Shown piece after piece: positions 52,151-52,288 of a stretch of 52,288 nucleotides of DNA; the first letter of the stretch is position 1; the number at the start of each line of letters is the position of its first letter. Below the pieces are notes generated by a model that had not been told where the DNA came from, searched no databases, and worked only from the letters and a program-made list of their open reading frames with translations. The position numbers were made by a program, and so were the translations under genes. The DNA lies in assembly GCA_001783715.1 (NCBI GenBank), contig MFNF01000005.1:1-52288 (forward strand), written 5' to 3'. This DNA is from Candidatus Lambdaproteobacteria bacterium RIFOXYD2_FULL_56_26 (GTDB lineage Bacteria; SAR324; XYD2-FULL-50-16).

Positions 52151-52288
52151 TTACCTCAAATAGACCAAAGAAAGGGAAAGGGTCCGGGTTTGGTAACTCA
52201 ATTGCGAAACGTTGGAGCGGTTTTGTTTGTTTCTCAGGTCCAAGGTCAGGTTCAACCCCTGGGCCCAAGGGGTGGCCCAGTTGGCGTT
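52151..52288 (-). CDS. C-terminal end of an outer-membrane barrel-like protein (partial)
   Basis: Only the last 45 codons are in the window; the 5' end lies beyond 52288. The residues show alternating strand pattern (GLNLTLDLRN, SYQTRTLSLSLVYLR) and stop 4 nt before the FecR gene ATG, so it is the preceding gene of the same operon. An outer-membrane or surface beta structure is likely, but the family cannot be named from this fragment. Confidence 0.6.
   Translation of the reverse strand, partial: NANWATPWAQGLNLTLDLRNKQNRSNVSQLSYQTRTLSLSLVYLR

Overview
The window looks like chromosomal DNA from a Gram-negative, proteobacteria-like bacterium. Supporting signs are an ExbB/ExbD pair, lipoproteins with lipoboxes, a WaaE-type glycosyltransferase, a C5-pathway haem operon (hemA-hemC-hemD) and the C-terminal end of a probable outer-membrane barrel. 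The DNA is GC-rich and genes are tightly packed, with many ATGA or GTGA stop/start overlaps. Long antisense open frames are common and are treated as shadows. The exact lineage cannot be read from the sequence; an uncultured delta- or lambda-type group is only a guess.

Layout. 162-9331: five genes of the transglutaminase / circularly permuted ATP-grasp / alpha-E association. One set is on + (large transglutaminase, fused ATP-grasp-alpha-E, small transglutaminase) and a split alpha-E plus ATP-grasp pair faces it on -. 9668-14035: a five-gene minus-strand accessory operon. It encodes a four-helix coiled-coil membrane protein, an anchored protein with a vWA-like motif pattern, a MotA/ExbB/ZorA-like protein with a long helical tail, a MotB/ZorB-like single-pass partner with Glu at the ion-site position, and a small protein. 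No family name comes to mind for the set, and it is the best candidate here for an undescribed system. 14128-14917: a decayed gene and a repeat array. 14956-15567: six tRNA genes, followed by rph.

16440-25724: a small Cys-rich protein, M16 protease, FxsA, S41 protease, an orphan Hpt protein, a BioD-like protein, a thioredoxin-like protein, RibF and a secreted protein. 25908-30181: carA-carB with terminators. 30332-31455: a vapBC-type toxin-antitoxin pair with a visible operator, and an orphan gene. 31673-33249: two small secreted Cys proteins and a PCuAC copper chaperone, probably a copper-handling locus. 33389-46876: housekeeping genes (mtaB, mutL, der, exbB/exbD, a glycosyltransferase, mutY, hisS, hemA, hemC, hemD, adenosine deaminase). 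46896-52288: surface and envelope genes on -, including two paralogous lipoproteins (one ending in seven FG-GAP-like repeats), a FecR-domain protein and a partial barrel protein.

Working together: the ATP-grasp, alpha-E and transglutaminase proteins are predicted to make and cut an unknown amide-linked product. The accessory operon is predicted to form one inner-membrane complex. The end-of-window genes look like an exported surface module. Family calls rest on motifs read by eye; no database search was run.
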